This document shows, piece after piece, positions 1-7,720 of a stretch of DNA of 64,000 nt; position 1 is the first letter of the stretch, and every line of letters starts with the position of its first letter. Both the position numbers and the translations under genes were made by a program. The notes beneath the pieces are model-generated. The model saw only the letters and a program-made list of their open reading frames with translations. It was not told the DNA's origin and did no database searches. This stretch comes from Candidatus Rifleibacteriota bacterium (lineage in GTDB: Bacteria; Riflebacteria; Ozemobacteria; Ozemobacterales; Ozemobacteraceae). The stretch lies in the NCBI GenBank assembly GCA_029564115.1, contig JAKQQP010000603.1, positions 1 to 64,000 on the forward strand, given 5' to 3'.

Positions 1-656
1 AGCGCTACTTGACAGACGAAGACCTGGAGGCTATGCAGGCTATTCAGATCCCATCAATGCGCGCCATCCAGGATTATCGCTCGACCTACAACGACATCCG
101 CGACTGGCTTCGCCGTGAAAAAGCCTGTAACAATGAGGCTGCATCAACCATAGACTGGGATGATGTCGTTTTTGAAGTTGATCTGCTCAAATCGCAAGAA
201 ATCAACCTCGATTACATCCTCGAATTGATTTTTGAAAACAACAAAAAACTCAAAGATAAATCAGCCCTGATTGAAGATGTCCGCCGGATGATCCGCTCCA
301 GCATTGGTAACCGAGCAAAAGAGAGTCTCCTTGTTGATTTTATCAATCAGACCAGCCTGGAAAATATTCTTGATAAACCAGGGATAATTGATGCGTTCTT
401 CACCTTTGCACAAGCGGAACAAAAACGTGAAGTCGCAGAATTGATCGCTGCTGAAAAATTGAATGAGGAAGCAGCCAGGCGATATATTGCCGCATCCCTG
501 AAACGAGAGTATGCAAGTGAAAACGGCACCGAGCTCAATGCCATTCTTCCCAAAATGAGTCCGCTTAATCCTCAGTTTCTCACCAAAAAACAAAGTGTCT
601 TCAATAAAATCGCAGCTTTTGTGGAGAAATTCAAAGGTGTTGGCGGCAAGGTTTAA
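1..656 (+). CDS. hsdR: Type I restriction enzyme R subunit, C-terminal part (cut by window edge)
   Basis: HsdR is the motor and nuclease subunit of type I restriction-modification complexes. Only its C-terminal, mostly helical region is visible. This region follows the helicase domains and in EcoR124-type enzymes helps join HsdR to the methyltransferase core. Recognisable stretches are [58 protein letters not shown] and, at the end, [16 protein letters not shown], all typical of this family. The reading frame is open through the left edge (in-frame codons from position 3 read Arg-Tyr-Leu), so the TTG at 9 is not a real start. The helicase and nuclease motifs, hsdM and hsdS would lie to the left, outside the window. 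The gene faces recQ with only 11 bases between the two stops. No frameshift is seen. Identification is strong; whether the complete gene is intact cannot be judged. Confidence 0.9.
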   Translation, partial: RYLTDEDLEAMQAIQIPSMRAIQDYRSTYNDIRDWLRREKACNNEAASTIDWDDVVFEVDLLKSQEINLDYILELIFENNKKLKDKSALIEDVRRMIRSSIGNRAKESLLVDFINQTSLENILDKPGIIDAFFTFAQAEQKREVAELIAAEKLNEEAARRYIAASLKREYASENGTELNAILPKMSPLNPQFLTKKQSVFNKIAAFVEKFKGVGGKV

Positions 657-667
657 AAATTACGCGA

Positions 668-2530
668 TCAATTGAATTGCGCGGCAATGTTCTCAGGGTC
701 GGCTCCGGCAATGACCGCCAGAAAAGCATTGCCATAGCGATCGCGCTTCTGATCGCCGACTCCCTTTATTTCGCGCATCGAATCGAGATCGGCGGGTTTC
801 AGCACTGCCATTGAAGTCAGCACCGAATCAGCGAAGACCATGTATGGCGGAATCGAAAGCTTGCGGGCCAGCAGCAGGCGCAGCCGCCGCAGACTTTCGA
901 AAAGCGGGGTTTCAGGGCCAACAGGCGCTTCAGCTTTTTTGCCTTTTCTCGATGGAAGCCTGATAACGGGGCTGCCGAGCCGAACCGGCTCAGTGCCCTT
1001 GCACACCGCCAGGCCGGCTGGAGTCACCTGCAGCACGGGGTAATCGCCATCGGTCACCTGCAGATGCCCCTGCACAATCAGCTGGTCTATCCAGGCGCGA
1101 ATGACCTTTTCAGGTGTGCCTTTCATCAGGCCGAAAACCTTCAGCTGATCGTGACTGTTAGCGCTGATTCTATCATCGGCGGCTCCCAGCAGAACCTTTG
1201 CCACATAACCGGCGCCAAAACGATTTTCAGTGCGGTAAACTGCGCTGATGATCTTTTGAGCGTTAAGCTGCGCCTCTTCTGGCGATATGGCGCTGATTTC
1301 GCCCAGGCAGACATCGCAGGCGCCACAGCCCGGTTCTTCGTGGTCAGGTTTGCAGTAATTTTCTGGCGGGTATGGCTTGCCAAAATGCTCTGACAGAAGT
1401 TTGTGCCGACAGACCGGTGAAATGGCAAAGCGACCGATTTCGTTTAGCTGGCGCTCGATTACGCGACGGCGAGTGGTTGAGATGCCTTCTTCCCTGAATG
1501 AAAGAGCTTTATGCGTCACCAGATCACCGGCCGAGAACAACAGAACGCATTCAGCCGGCTCGCCGTCGCGGCCGGCACGCCCTGATTCCTGCTGGTAATG
1601 TTCGATCGACTTCGGGGTATTGGCATGCACCACATAACGCACATTCGACCGGTCGATACCCATACCGAAAGCAATGGTCGCAACTATCACATCGAGACGC
1701 TCGTGAACGAAGTCGTCTTGAGCCGTTGAACGCATACTGGCGCTCAAGCCGGCATGGTAAGGGGCGCATGAAACTCCGGCCTGGGAAAGACTTTTTACCA
1801 GGCGCTCAACCTCTTTGCGGGTCTGAGCGTAAACGATACCGCCTTCGTTCTTGTGGCGACGAATGACATCGAGCACCTGCTGGCCCTGATCGTAGCGAGG
1901 GTAAGATCTATAGGTTAGATTTGGCCGGTCGGGGTGTCCGATCAGACATGTCGGGTTGCGCAGGCCTAATTGCGTGCGTATGTCATCTTGAACATTCGGC
2001 GTGGCTGTGGCTGTGAGAGCAATACGGGGTACCCCGGGAAAATCGGCGAACAACGCCCCAAGCTGACGATATTCGGGTCTGAACTCATGCCCCCAGTGAG
2101 ACACGCAGTGGGCTTCATCGACCGCGAACAAGCCCACCTGATTGCGTATCAGGTCGAGCACTCCGCCTGATACCAGACGTTCAGGGCTTACATAAAGCAG
2201 ATCGAGATTGTTATTCTGCAGTCGGGCAAAAACCTTGCGCCGTTCAGCCTCGGGGCTTTGTGAATGCAAAGCTCCGGCATGCAAGCCGATCTCGTTAGCT
2301 GCTGCGACCTGGTCATCCATCAGGGCAATCAGGGGTGAAATGACCAGAACCAGCCTCAGACCGCAGGCCGCAGGCAACTGGTAACAGAGGCTTTTGCCGC
2401 CACCGGTCGGCATGACCACAAGGGCGTCGCGACCGGTCAAAACTGCATCGACGGCTTCACGCTGCAGAGGGCGAAAAACTTTATAGCCCCAGAATTTTTC
2501 GAGGGCCTGCTGTGGGTTCACTTTATCCAT
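668..2530 (-). CDS. recQ: ATP-dependent DNA helicase RecQ
   Basis: This is a 3'-5' DNA helicase of recombination and replication-fork repair. Visible motifs in the 620-residue protein are the aromatic Q-type entry FWGYKVFRPLQ (13-23), Walker A PTGGGKS (41-47), DEAH (138-141) followed by CVSHWGHEFR, TATATP, and motif VI QESGRAGRDG. A zinc-binding cysteine cluster (CKPDHEEPGCGACDVC, near 390-405) follows, then the winged-helix RQC region and a C-terminal HRDC domain (about 540-615, with GVGDQKRDRYG). The domain set and length match full RecQ. The ATG at 2530 has no Shine-Dalgarno ahead of it, and a good promoter ends only a few bases upstream, so the message may be leaderless. It is transcribed divergently from the catalase remnant and convergently with hsdR. 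Confidence 0.97.
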   Translation of the reverse strand: MDKVNPQQALEKFWGYKVFRPLQREAVDAVLTGRDALVVMPTGGGKSLCYQLPAACGLRLVLVISPLIALMDDQVAAANEIGLHAGALHSQSPEAERRKVFARLQNNNLDLLYVSPERLVSGGVLDLIRNQVGLFAVDEAHCVSHWGHEFRPEYRQLGALFADFPGVPRIALTATATPNVQDDIRTQLGLRNPTCLIGHPDRPNLTYRSYPRYDQGQQVLDVIRRHKNEGGIVYAQTRKEVERLVKSLSQAGVSCAPYHAGLSASMRSTAQDDFVHERLDVIVATIAFGMGIDRSNVRYVVHANTPKSIEHYQQESGRAGRDGEPAECVLLFSAGDLVTHKALSFREEGISTTRRRVIERQLNEIGRFAISPVCRHKLLSEHFGKPYPPENYCKPDHEEPGCGACDVCLGEISAISPEEAQLNAQKIISAVYRTENRFGAGYVAKVLLGAADDRISANSHDQLKVFGLMKGTPEKVIRAWIDQLIVQGHLQVTDGDYPVLQVTPAGLAVCKGTEPVRLGSPVIRLPSRKGKKAEAPVGPETPLFESLRRLRLLLARKLSIPPYMVFADSVLTSMAVLKPADLDSMREIKGVGDQKRDRYGNAFLAVIAGADPENIAAQFN

Positions 2531-2536
2531 CAGATA

Positions 2537-2565
2537 TTTATATCAATTGCCCGACCAGAAAACAA
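2537..2565 (-). promoter_or_regulatory. Predicted sigma70-type promoter of recQ
   Basis: On the minus strand, TTGTTT (2565-2560) and TATAAA (2542-2537) are separated by 17 bases. The expected transcription start falls at about 2530-2531, on the recQ start codon itself. That would give a leaderless transcript, consistent with the lack of a Shine-Dalgarno sequence. This is a sequence-pattern prediction only. Confidence 0.5.
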
Positions 2566-2592
2566 TAGAACAGACAGAAATCGAGGAGTCTG

Positions 2593-2782
2593 ATGATGAA
2601 AGACGAAAAGAAAAAACTCACCACCAACGCCGGGGCCCCGGTAGTAGACAACCAGAACATAATGACCGCTGGCAAACGTGGGCAAATGCCCATATAATCC
2701 CTTCGACCTGACTAAAGTATGGCTTGAAAAAGATTACCCCCTGATTGAAGTGGGCGTTCTCGAACTCAACAAAAACCCCGAA
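2593..2782 (+). pseudogene. Catalase remnant (large internal deletion plus frameshift)
   Basis: Two separate pieces of a heme catalase are joined here. From the ATG codons at 2593/2596, behind a GAGGAG Shine-Dalgarno (2583-2588), the frame reads [19 protein letters not shown] and [10 protein letters not shown], the N-terminus of clade-3 type catalases, and then stops at 2695. In the next frame, from 2696, the sequence reads NPFDLTKVW and [16 protein letters not shown], a block that in intact catalases lies some 250 residues further on, after the heme-pocket region. The whole catalytic core, including the active-site His and Asn, is therefore missing. What remains cannot encode an enzyme. A rho-independent terminator follows at 2801-2830. 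Both pieces still match the family well, which suggests the deletion is fairly recent. An assembly error is possible but less likely, given how clean the flanks are. Confidence 0.88.
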
Positions 2783-2800
2783 ATAATACTGCTTCAACCG

Positions 2801-2830
2801 GCGGGCAGCGGCAATGCTGCCCGCTTTTTT
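2801..2830 (+). terminator. Rho-independent terminator after the catalase remnant
   Basis: A perfect 9-bp stem, GCGGGCAGC (2801-2809) with GCTGCCCGC (2816-2824), encloses a 6-base loop and is followed by six T residues. It lies at the 3' side of the catalase remnant and just before the 3' end of convergent mutM. Confidence 0.85.
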
Positions 2831-2842
2831 AGTAAAAGCTCT

Positions 2843-3649
2843 TCATTTTTGGCATGAGGGGCAAAAAAACGAGCTGCGACCGGCAATTTTGATGTTTTTC
2901 ACGGTTGTCGTCCCGCAAGATAAGCAGATTTTTCCAGCCCGGCCATATACGTTCATAACTACAGGAAAATGCGTCGTTTCTGAATTTAAAAACGGGCCAT
3001 TCTGCCTCTGATAATTCAGGCCAGACTCGACAGCGGCGCCGATAACCTGAATCAAAGCCCGTGACAACGCCCACAGCTCTGATTCATCGAGACTGTTTGC
3101 CGGGCGGTCCGGGCGAATGCCGGCAAGCAGCAATGCCTCGCAGGCATATATGTTCCCCGGCCCGGCTATGATATGCTGATCCATTATCAGCGACTTGATG
3201 CTCCGCTGACTGCCACGACAGGCACCAGCTAGATATTCAACATTCAGCTCACCGACAAAGGGCTCTGGCACATTTTTTTCGGGGATTTCTCTCAGATTTA
3301 CAACCCCAAATCGCCTGGGGTCGCAATAACAAAGAGCGCGACCCGATTCAAATTCAAGGCGGAGATGCTCGTGCCTTGATTTTTCGGCAGATGCAGAAGC
3401 AAGAACAAAATGACCTGTCATCCCGAGATGAACGTGCAAAGCCAGATCAAAACCAAAATCGAGATACATCGACTTGGCAACCCGTCTGACTCTGAGCAGC
3501 TCGGCGCCAAGCAGAAAACGGGCATCTTTTTCTGAAGGAATCTGGCAGCGCAAACGCGGCGAGAATCTCTGCCAGCCCGAGAGAGTGTCACCTTTAAAAA
3601 GTGTTTCGAGCACAAATGAAACTATGTAAACTTCTGGAAGTTCCGGCAA
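2843..3649 (-). CDS. mutM: Formamidopyrimidine-DNA glycosylase (Fpg/MutM)
   Basis: This is a bifunctional DNA glycosylase/AP lyase that removes oxidised purines such as 8-oxoguanine. The 268-residue protein begins MPELPEV, which exposes the catalytic Pro1 and Glu2 after Met removal. Other family features are the [12 protein letters not shown] strand with its lysine, [10 protein letters not shown], the helix-two-turn-helix segment [20 protein letters not shown], and a C-terminal zinc finger with CLSCG and CPSC cysteine pairs (about 240-266). The start codon is TTG at 3649; it is fixed by the PELPEV terminus and by an AAGGGG Shine-Dalgarno about 6-7 bases upstream. The family usually reads PELPETE or PELPEVET after Met; here it is [13 protein letters not shown], so the segment after PELPEV diverges. 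The gene has its own promoter at 3700-3728. Confidence 0.95.
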   Translation of the reverse strand: MPELPEVYIVSFVLETLFKGDTLSGWQRFSPRLRCQIPSEKDARFLLGAELLRVRRVAKSMYLDFGFDLALHVHLGMTGHFVLASASAEKSRHEHLRLEFESGRALCYCDPRRFGVVNLREIPEKNVPEPFVGELNVEYLAGACRGSQRSIKSLIMDQHIIAGPGNIYACEALLLAGIRPDRPANSLDESELWALSRALIQVIGAAVESGLNYQRQNGPFLNSETTHFPVVMNVYGRAGKICLSCGTTTVKNIKIAGRSSFFCPSCQK

Positions 3650-3699
3650 AATTTGCCCCTTATCAGCAGCAGATGCAACAGTTCTAAAAAATTACAGCA

Positions 3700-3728
3700 A
3701 ACATATACTTCGCATAATTTCATGGCAA
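3700..3728 (-). promoter_or_regulatory. Predicted promoter of mutM
   Basis: On the minus strand, TTGCCA (3728-3723) and TATGTT (3705-3700) have a 17-base spacer. The predicted start lies near 3693, giving a leader of about 44 bases with an AGGGG Shine-Dalgarno before the TTG start. Confidence 0.5.
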
Positions 3729-3739
3729 AAACAAGAATT

Positions 3740-3782
3740 ATGGGGTTGCCCGCTGGCGAATCCGCCTGCAGGGCAACCCCAT
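3740..3782 (-). terminator. Long hairpin after rsgA, probable terminator
   Basis: A perfect 12-bp inverted repeat (ATGGGGTTGCCC at 3740-3751, its complement at 3771-3782) has a nested GGCG/CGCC stem in its loop. It lies 7 bases beyond the rsgA stop and is followed on the minus strand by a T-rich stretch ending in TTGTTTTTG. The T-run is imperfect, so the efficiency is uncertain. Confidence 0.65.
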
Positions 3783-3789
3783 AAAACAA

Positions 3790-4863
3790 TCAATAACCTT
3801 TCAGCTGCTTTTTGGTTTTCATTACCTCCCGAACCATGCGGCCGAAGCTTTTCTCGGTTCTGCGGCGCTCGTGCAGCTTTTGTTCAAAGCGCGAAGATTC
3901 GCGTTTGAGTTTTTGATAACTCTCAAGAGTTTCGAGGTCGATTTCAGAGTCTGCAACTGCTGTAAGAACGGCACAACCGGGTTCAGCGGTGTGAGTGCAG
4001 TCGGCAAATCGGCAGCCGGCGGCCAGAGATTCTATTTTCTCAAAAACGGCTCCCACACCAGCCTCAGCATCTGACATGGCCACTTCTCGCATACCCGGCG
4101 TATCGAGAAGCAAAGCGCCGCCGGGCAGCAGGTGCAGATGTCGCCCTGTGGTGGTGTGACAGCCACGGTTCGTGACTTCGCTTACCTCAGAAACGGCCAG
4201 TATCTCTTCGCCGGCAAAGTAATTTATCAAAGAAGATTTGCCGACTCCTGACGAGCCGACAAAACAGAAAGTCTGCCCCGGTCTGATTATGCGGGCAACG
4301 TGTTCAAGCCCCAGCCCATTGACAAGGCTGGTGGCAATAACCTCGACCGCCGGGTGGCGTCTGAATACCTGGCGCTCGAGATCACGCCATTCTTCATTTT
4401 CGAACAGATCACATTTATTGATGATCACCACCGGGTCTATACCACCGTTCAAAATCAATGACAGGTAACGGTCGACGCGATTGATGCTGAAATCACGATC
4501 GGCAGCGAGAACCACAAAAGCCGTATCGACGTTGGCGGCTATGATCTGAACGTCGAGTTTGCCGACCGCCGAGCGCTCGAGACAACTGCGTCGCGGCAGA
4601 ACCGACTCGATAACCGCATTCTCATCATCGGCCGGGGAAAAGGCAACCCAGTCGCCAACTGCCGGCAGATCGCGCCGACTTGTCGAGGCAAACCTGAGCT
4701 TGCCGGTCAGAGTGGCTCGAAAAAGCCTGTCTTTGCTTTGAACGAGATATCTTTCACGTGACTCAGAAATAACTCTGGCAGTTTTTTCGGGCAACAGCCC
4801 CGACTCGAGGCAATGTTGCGTCATAAAATGGTTAAAACCAAACTTTTCAAGTTCAGAATACAT
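3790..4863 (-). CDS. rsgA: Small ribosomal subunit biogenesis GTPase RsgA
   Basis: RsgA is a circularly permuted GTPase that checks late maturation of the 30S subunit. In 357 residues it shows an N-terminal OB-fold region (about 35-100). The permuted G motifs follow: NKCD (G4, 149-152), P-loop GSSGVGKSS (203-211), TTTGRHLHLL (G2/switch region) and DTPG (G3, 254-257). The C-terminal zinc site has Cys284, Cys289, His291 and Cys297, and a basic helical tail follows. The ATG at 4863 is preceded by AAGGA at a rather long spacing of about 11 bases. Upstream lies an unusually long, structured leader with a short peptide ORF and a strong promoter (5139-5168), so expression may be controlled post-transcriptionally. 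Confidence 0.96.
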   Translation of the reverse strand: MYSELEKFGFNHFMTQHCLESGLLPEKTARVISESRERYLVQSKDRLFRATLTGKLRFASTSRRDLPAVGDWVAFSPADDENAVIESVLPRRSCLERSAVGKLDVQIIAANVDTAFVVLAADRDFSINRVDRYLSLILNGGIDPVVIINKCDLFENEEWRDLERQVFRRHPAVEVIATSLVNGLGLEHVARIIRPGQTFCFVGSSGVGKSSLINYFAGEEILAVSEVSEVTNRGCHTTTGRHLHLLPGGALLLDTPGMREVAMSDAEAGVGAVFEKIESLAAGCRFADCTHTAEPGCAVLTAVADSEIDLETLESYQKLKRESSRFEQKLHERRRTEKSFGRMVREVMKTKKQLKGY

Positions 4864-5037
4864 TACAAATTGTTTCCTTCAGTCAGTAAGGGCAATTTTT
4901 TCGGAAGCCGTTCCGGAGGTAGAAAGACCCCAGCCATCGCGGTAACGGGAAAAAATGCCGGACTGCAGTGCCCGAAGAAAGCATAACGAACCAGCGAAAG
5001 CACCTGCGGTGCAGGGTGGTTGGGTGAAAACTCTCTA

Positions 5038-5117
5038 ATTAACGGGATGCGCGCAAACGACGTAAAAAAAATCAGCGCTTAATAATCCTGGCAATCATCT
5101 AACTACCTCCCGTTAAT
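5038..5117 (-). promoter_or_regulatory. Inverted repeat that can mask the leader-peptide Shine-Dalgarno
   Basis: The arms ATTAACGGGA (5038-5047 on the plus strand) and TCCCGTTAAT (5108-5117) are perfect complements over 10 bases and enclose the eight-codon ORF. In the minus-strand transcript the first arm contains most of the GGGAGG Shine-Dalgarno. Pairing would therefore hide the ribosome site, while a ribosome on the ORF would open the stem. Confidence 0.55.
5072..5098 (-). CDS. Putative leader peptide, 8 residues
   Basis: The minus-strand ORF reads MIARIIKR and then TGA. It starts with ATG at 5098 behind a strong GGGAGG Shine-Dalgarno spaced 7 bases away and lies about 40 bases downstream of the predicted transcription start. 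Its position between the arms of a perfect 10-bp inverted repeat is the arrangement seen in translational attenuators. The peptide itself resembles no leader I know. That it is translated is an inference. Confidence 0.45.
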   Translation of the reverse strand: MIARIIKR

Positions 5118-5138
5118 GAGGATTGATCAACAATCCTA

Positions 5139-5168
5139 ATTTTATCTCCCATTCTCAAGATTTGTCAA
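5139..5168 (-). promoter_or_regulatory. Strong sigma70-type promoter for the rsgA leader
   Basis: On the minus strand a perfect TTGACA (5168-5163) is followed after 18 bases by TAAAAT (5144-5139), five of six matches to the consensus. The predicted start is near 5132. It is one of the two best promoter matches in the window. Confidence 0.7.
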
Positions 5169-5250
5169 TAGCCCTGTTTTGCTGTTTTTGGGTTGCGGAG
5201 TCATGACTTTGTCATTAGACTTGAAGAGATATCAATTCAAGGATAGAGTC

Positions 5251-6237
5251 ATGCGCAACAAACTTTTGCTGCTTCTGGTTGTTCTGTTTTTCTTTGGTTT
5301 TGCCAGGCTTGACGCCGGTGAAATCAGCAAAGAAGAATTCAGCCGCTTGCGACTGGTCGAAAAAATTCTTAAATCACACATCTCTGAAATGGAAACTCAC
5401 ATAAAACCTTCTGCCAGCCTGAAAAAATACATGAAAGAGTATGAAGCTGCCGTTCCCAAAACAGCCCCTCGACCGGTTACCGATGCTGAGATGGCCAAAG
5501 TGCTGACAGGCGCAAAATACGTTCTTCTTGGCGATGAGCACACAACTTCAACTTCACAAAAAAATACGGTTCTGGTATTGAAGATGTTGAAAGCCTCTAA
5601 AGAACCGCTGACTCTGGTCATTGAATGGGTTGATATCAGCTTTCAGAAAGATATCGACGCCTTTCTCGCCGGTAAAATACCAGTAAAAGACTTGCGCGGC
5701 AAAATCAGCTTTGACAAGCTCTGGGGGTTTTCGTGGGCTGACTATGCAAAAATTCTGACAGCTGCCAAACAGCTGAAAACGCCTGTTTTACTTGTCGAGC
5801 GCCTGAAGGGCACTCACTCACTGAGCGACCGTGACACTTTCATCACCTCGACAATTTCGGCTCATGCCAAACAGCATGCCGGCATGCGTTATCTTATCGT
5901 TTACGGCGATTATCACATTCTTGGCCCCGACCATTTATCAGACAAGCTGGCGAAAGCCGGGTTCAGCCCTCAGACTCTATTGATCGGCGACGCCGGCGAA
6001 ACCTACTGGAAGCTTCTCGGCAAAATCAAAGACCCTGATAAAATTGGTTTCGCCGAGCTCAAGAAAGATGTTTATTACATTGTCAATGGCACGCCGCTCG
6101 AGCGCAGCATTTCATACCGCAACTACCTGATGAAACTGCTTGGCTTCACCAGATCAGACTTTGAAGAATGGGTCGGGCCTTCTGATATAAAGCCCCAGAG
6201 CGGCAAAAACGATTTTAACAGCCTGCATCGCGATTGA
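5251..6237 (+). CDS. ChaN-like exported protein (heme-binding uptake/TIKI superfamily)
   Basis: The start is set at ATG 5251: it has AAGGA 7 bases upstream and gives a classical signal peptide (MRNKLLLLLVVLFFFGFARL). An in-frame ATG at 5179 would bury this behind 24 extra residues. The 328-residue protein carries the ChaN/DUF399-type core: LLGDEHTT with the G-[DE]-x-H signature (94-97), IEWVD, the helix WADYAKILTAAKQL, LLVER, and YLIVYGDYHILG with a second histidine (219-222). Campylobacter ChaN binds heme at the membrane, and related TIKI proteins are metalloproteases. Which activity applies here cannot be told. There is no lipobox, so it is probably periplasmic. No heme transport genes are adjacent. 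It stands alone and is divergent from the rsgA leader. Confidence 0.75.
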   Translation: MRNKLLLLLVVLFFFGFARLDAGEISKEEFSRLRLVEKILKSHISEMETHIKPSASLKKYMKEYEAAVPKTAPRPVTDAEMAKVLTGAKYVLLGDEHTTSTSQKNTVLVLKMLKASKEPLTLVIEWVDISFQKDIDAFLAGKIPVKDLRGKISFDKLWGFSWADYAKILTAAKQLKTPVLLVERLKGTHSLSDRDTFITSTISAHAKQHAGMRYLIVYGDYHILGPDHLSDKLAKAGFSPQTLLIGDAGETYWKLLGKIKDPDKIGFAELKKDVYYIVNGTPLERSISYRNYLMKLLGFTRSDFEEWVGPSDIKPQSGKNDFNSLHRD

Positions 6238-6254
6238 TCGGCAGGTTCTGTCGG

Positions 6255-7652
6255 TCAAAAGCTCACTTCTCCGCCATTTTCGATGATTTTCCAGATGTCG
6301 GCCTGGCGCGGCAGTGGCTCTTTGAAGCTATCCAGCGGGATGTATGGCCCTTTGCCTTCGGTCGTCTGCAGGTGCCAGCCATAGACCCGCATGCCGTCGA
6401 AACTCTTTTCGAAATCCCCTCTGGCCATGCTTTCGGCGACATTGTATTCTGAACTGATGACAAAACTCCAGTTGTCAGGTTGATCAGCAGACATGGCAAA
6501 ATTCGAAAGTTCGAAAGCTCTACTGTTCTCACGGTCGATGGTTAACACCAGTTTAATGGTATATTCTGAAAATTCTTCTTTTTTTTCGGGGAGAATCGCA
6601 TAGATTCTTGCGTAATCATCTATGCCAGGCTGGGCAAACGCAAATTCCACATCTTTCGACATGACTTCGACGTCTTTAATGCTTTCAAGCCGCAGCATGA
6701 GATCGATCGGAACTACCTGAACGCCCCCTTTAGGCATTAAAAGAACACTGATGTAAAGCTTGTCGCTGCCCTTATCGAAAACATAAGCCTGACGAAAGCT
6801 GAAAATATCTGGCGGCTGACTCACCATCTCAATCTGAGGAGTAGCTACAAATGCGCCGAGTTCTTTTCGAACGGTGTCACGCAACTTTGCATCGACAGAG
6901 GCCGCTTTTACAAGGTGATTAACGGCCCGCTGGCGATCACCCTGAATCAATCCAAGACGCCCGCTCACCAGAAAATCTTTACCCAGAGCCTTGCCCGCGG
7001 CCGCTCTGGCATCAACTTCTTCAGAAATCGTCGAAAGCATATATTCGTCATCTTTGCCAAGTATTTCGGGGTTGATGGCAAATGCATCGAAAAACGCCTT
7101 CAAAGCGTTTTCCTGATCACGTCTCGACCAGTGAAGCATGGCGAGCTCGAAAAGATCGTCGGCAGAGCCGGTCTCTTCAGACTTTTTCTTTGCTGCGGCA
7201 ATCTCTTTATCTGAGGCTTTGGGGCGCAGTTTTCTGACTTTGGGCACATAAGGCTTCGGCTCCGAGTATCTGACCTCAAAATGGCCAACTGAGGGCCCCC
7301 AGTGCCAATTTTCGTAAATTTTATCTTTCGGAGTGAGATGGCCATATTTTTGGTAAAGCGCCTTTTTGGCTGCCTCGTTCTTTTCGAGCATGATCTGTGT
7401 CTCTGACTTGGTCAGCCAGAGTTTGGCCTTCAATTCATCAGATTTTAGCGCCAGAATGGTTTGAAAAATATTGATGGCGTCTTCGTAGCGCCGACGCATG
7501 AACAGATCTTCGCCGGCGCTCTGCAACCTGTTGATGCGGGTTTCGAGGGGCAATCGCCGATATTCGGCAAGATCTGAATAGGGTCTTGGGCCAAAACCGA
7601 CCAGCAATAACCCGATCATAAAGACAAACGAAAATACGAAGGTTCTTTTCAT
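6255..7652 (-). CDS. Exported TPR-containing protein of unknown function
   Basis: The protein has 465 residues with an N-terminal signal peptide or membrane anchor (MKRTFVFSFVFMIGLLLVGF). A TPR-like helical pair follows (about 40-85, ERRYEDAINIFQTILAL-type spacing), then a Lys/Pro-rich linker (125-160). A second TPR-like region (170-270) contains LFELAMLHWSRRDQENALKAF. The C-terminal half (about 280-465) is predicted to be beta-rich, with KLYISVLLMPKGGVQ and IKLVLTIDRENSRAFELS, and resembles no family I know. The gene is convergent with the ChaN-like gene and upstream-adjacent to another exported protein on the same strand. No Shine-Dalgarno was recognised before the ATG. The role may be envelope-related, by inference only. 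Confidence 0.6.
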   Translation of the reverse strand: MKRTFVFSFVFMIGLLLVGFGPRPYSDLAEYRRLPLETRINRLQSAGEDLFMRRRYEDAINIFQTILALKSDELKAKLWLTKSETQIMLEKNEAAKKALYQKYGHLTPKDKIYENWHWGPSVGHFEVRYSEPKPYVPKVRKLRPKASDKEIAAAKKKSEETGSADDLFELAMLHWSRRDQENALKAFFDAFAINPEILGKDDEYMLSTISEEVDARAAAGKALGKDFLVSGRLGLIQGDRQRAVNHLVKAASVDAKLRDTVRKELGAFVATPQIEMVSQPPDIFSFRQAYVFDKGSDKLYISVLLMPKGGVQVVPIDLMLRLESIKDVEVMSKDVEFAFAQPGIDDYARIYAILPEKKEEFSEYTIKLVLTIDRENSRAFELSNFAMSADQPDNWSFVISSEYNVAESMARGDFEKSFDGMRVYGWHLQTTEGKGPYIPLDSFKEPLPRQADIWKIIENGGEVSF

Positions 7653-7720
7653 GGGTCAGGGTATCGGCACAACGCGTTTTTTTTTTAACGAAGCCGGCCA
7701 CAGGAAAATACAATAAAAAA

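Larger units (their letters stand above)
4870..5136 (-). ncRNA. Structured 5' leader upstream of rsgA (class unknown)
   Basis: About 265 bases separate the promoter at 5139-5168 from rsgA. On the minus strand they hold, in order: a 6-bp palindrome at the expected transcript start (5120-5136); ATTAACGGGA, which overlaps the Shine-Dalgarno of an eight-codon ORF; that ORF (5072-5098); the perfect complement of the first arm (5038-5047); and a string of smaller hairpins. One of these is GCACC/GGTGC near 5010. I compared the region by eye with FMN, cobalamin, TPP, lysine, glycine, ydaO (c-di-AMP), GEMM (c-di-GMP), SAM, guanidine and T-box consensus patterns and with RNase P, tmRNA, SRP and 6S RNA, and found no match. 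It is listed as a structured leader, not as a recognised RNA family. Confidence 0.45.

Noticed and set aside
4925..4960. Minus-strand TTACCGCG followed by GGCTGGGG, resembling the complement of the 16S rRNA 530 region
   Set aside because: Only a few bases match, the context does not, and no rRNA segment surrounds it.
4870..5136. Known riboswitch or housekeeping RNA in the rsgA leader
   Set aside because: Compared by memory with common riboswitches, T-box, RNase P, tmRNA, SRP and 6S RNA; none of the conserved cores is present in order.
5179..5250. Longer start of the ChaN-like protein at ATG 5179
   Set aside because: It would put 24 residues in front of a perfect signal peptide; ATG 5251 has its own AAGGA site.
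6236..6256. GATCGGCAG/CTGTCGGTC hairpin between convergent genes as terminator
   Set aside because: It needs wobble pairs and is followed by A residues on the plus strand and no T-run on the minus strand.
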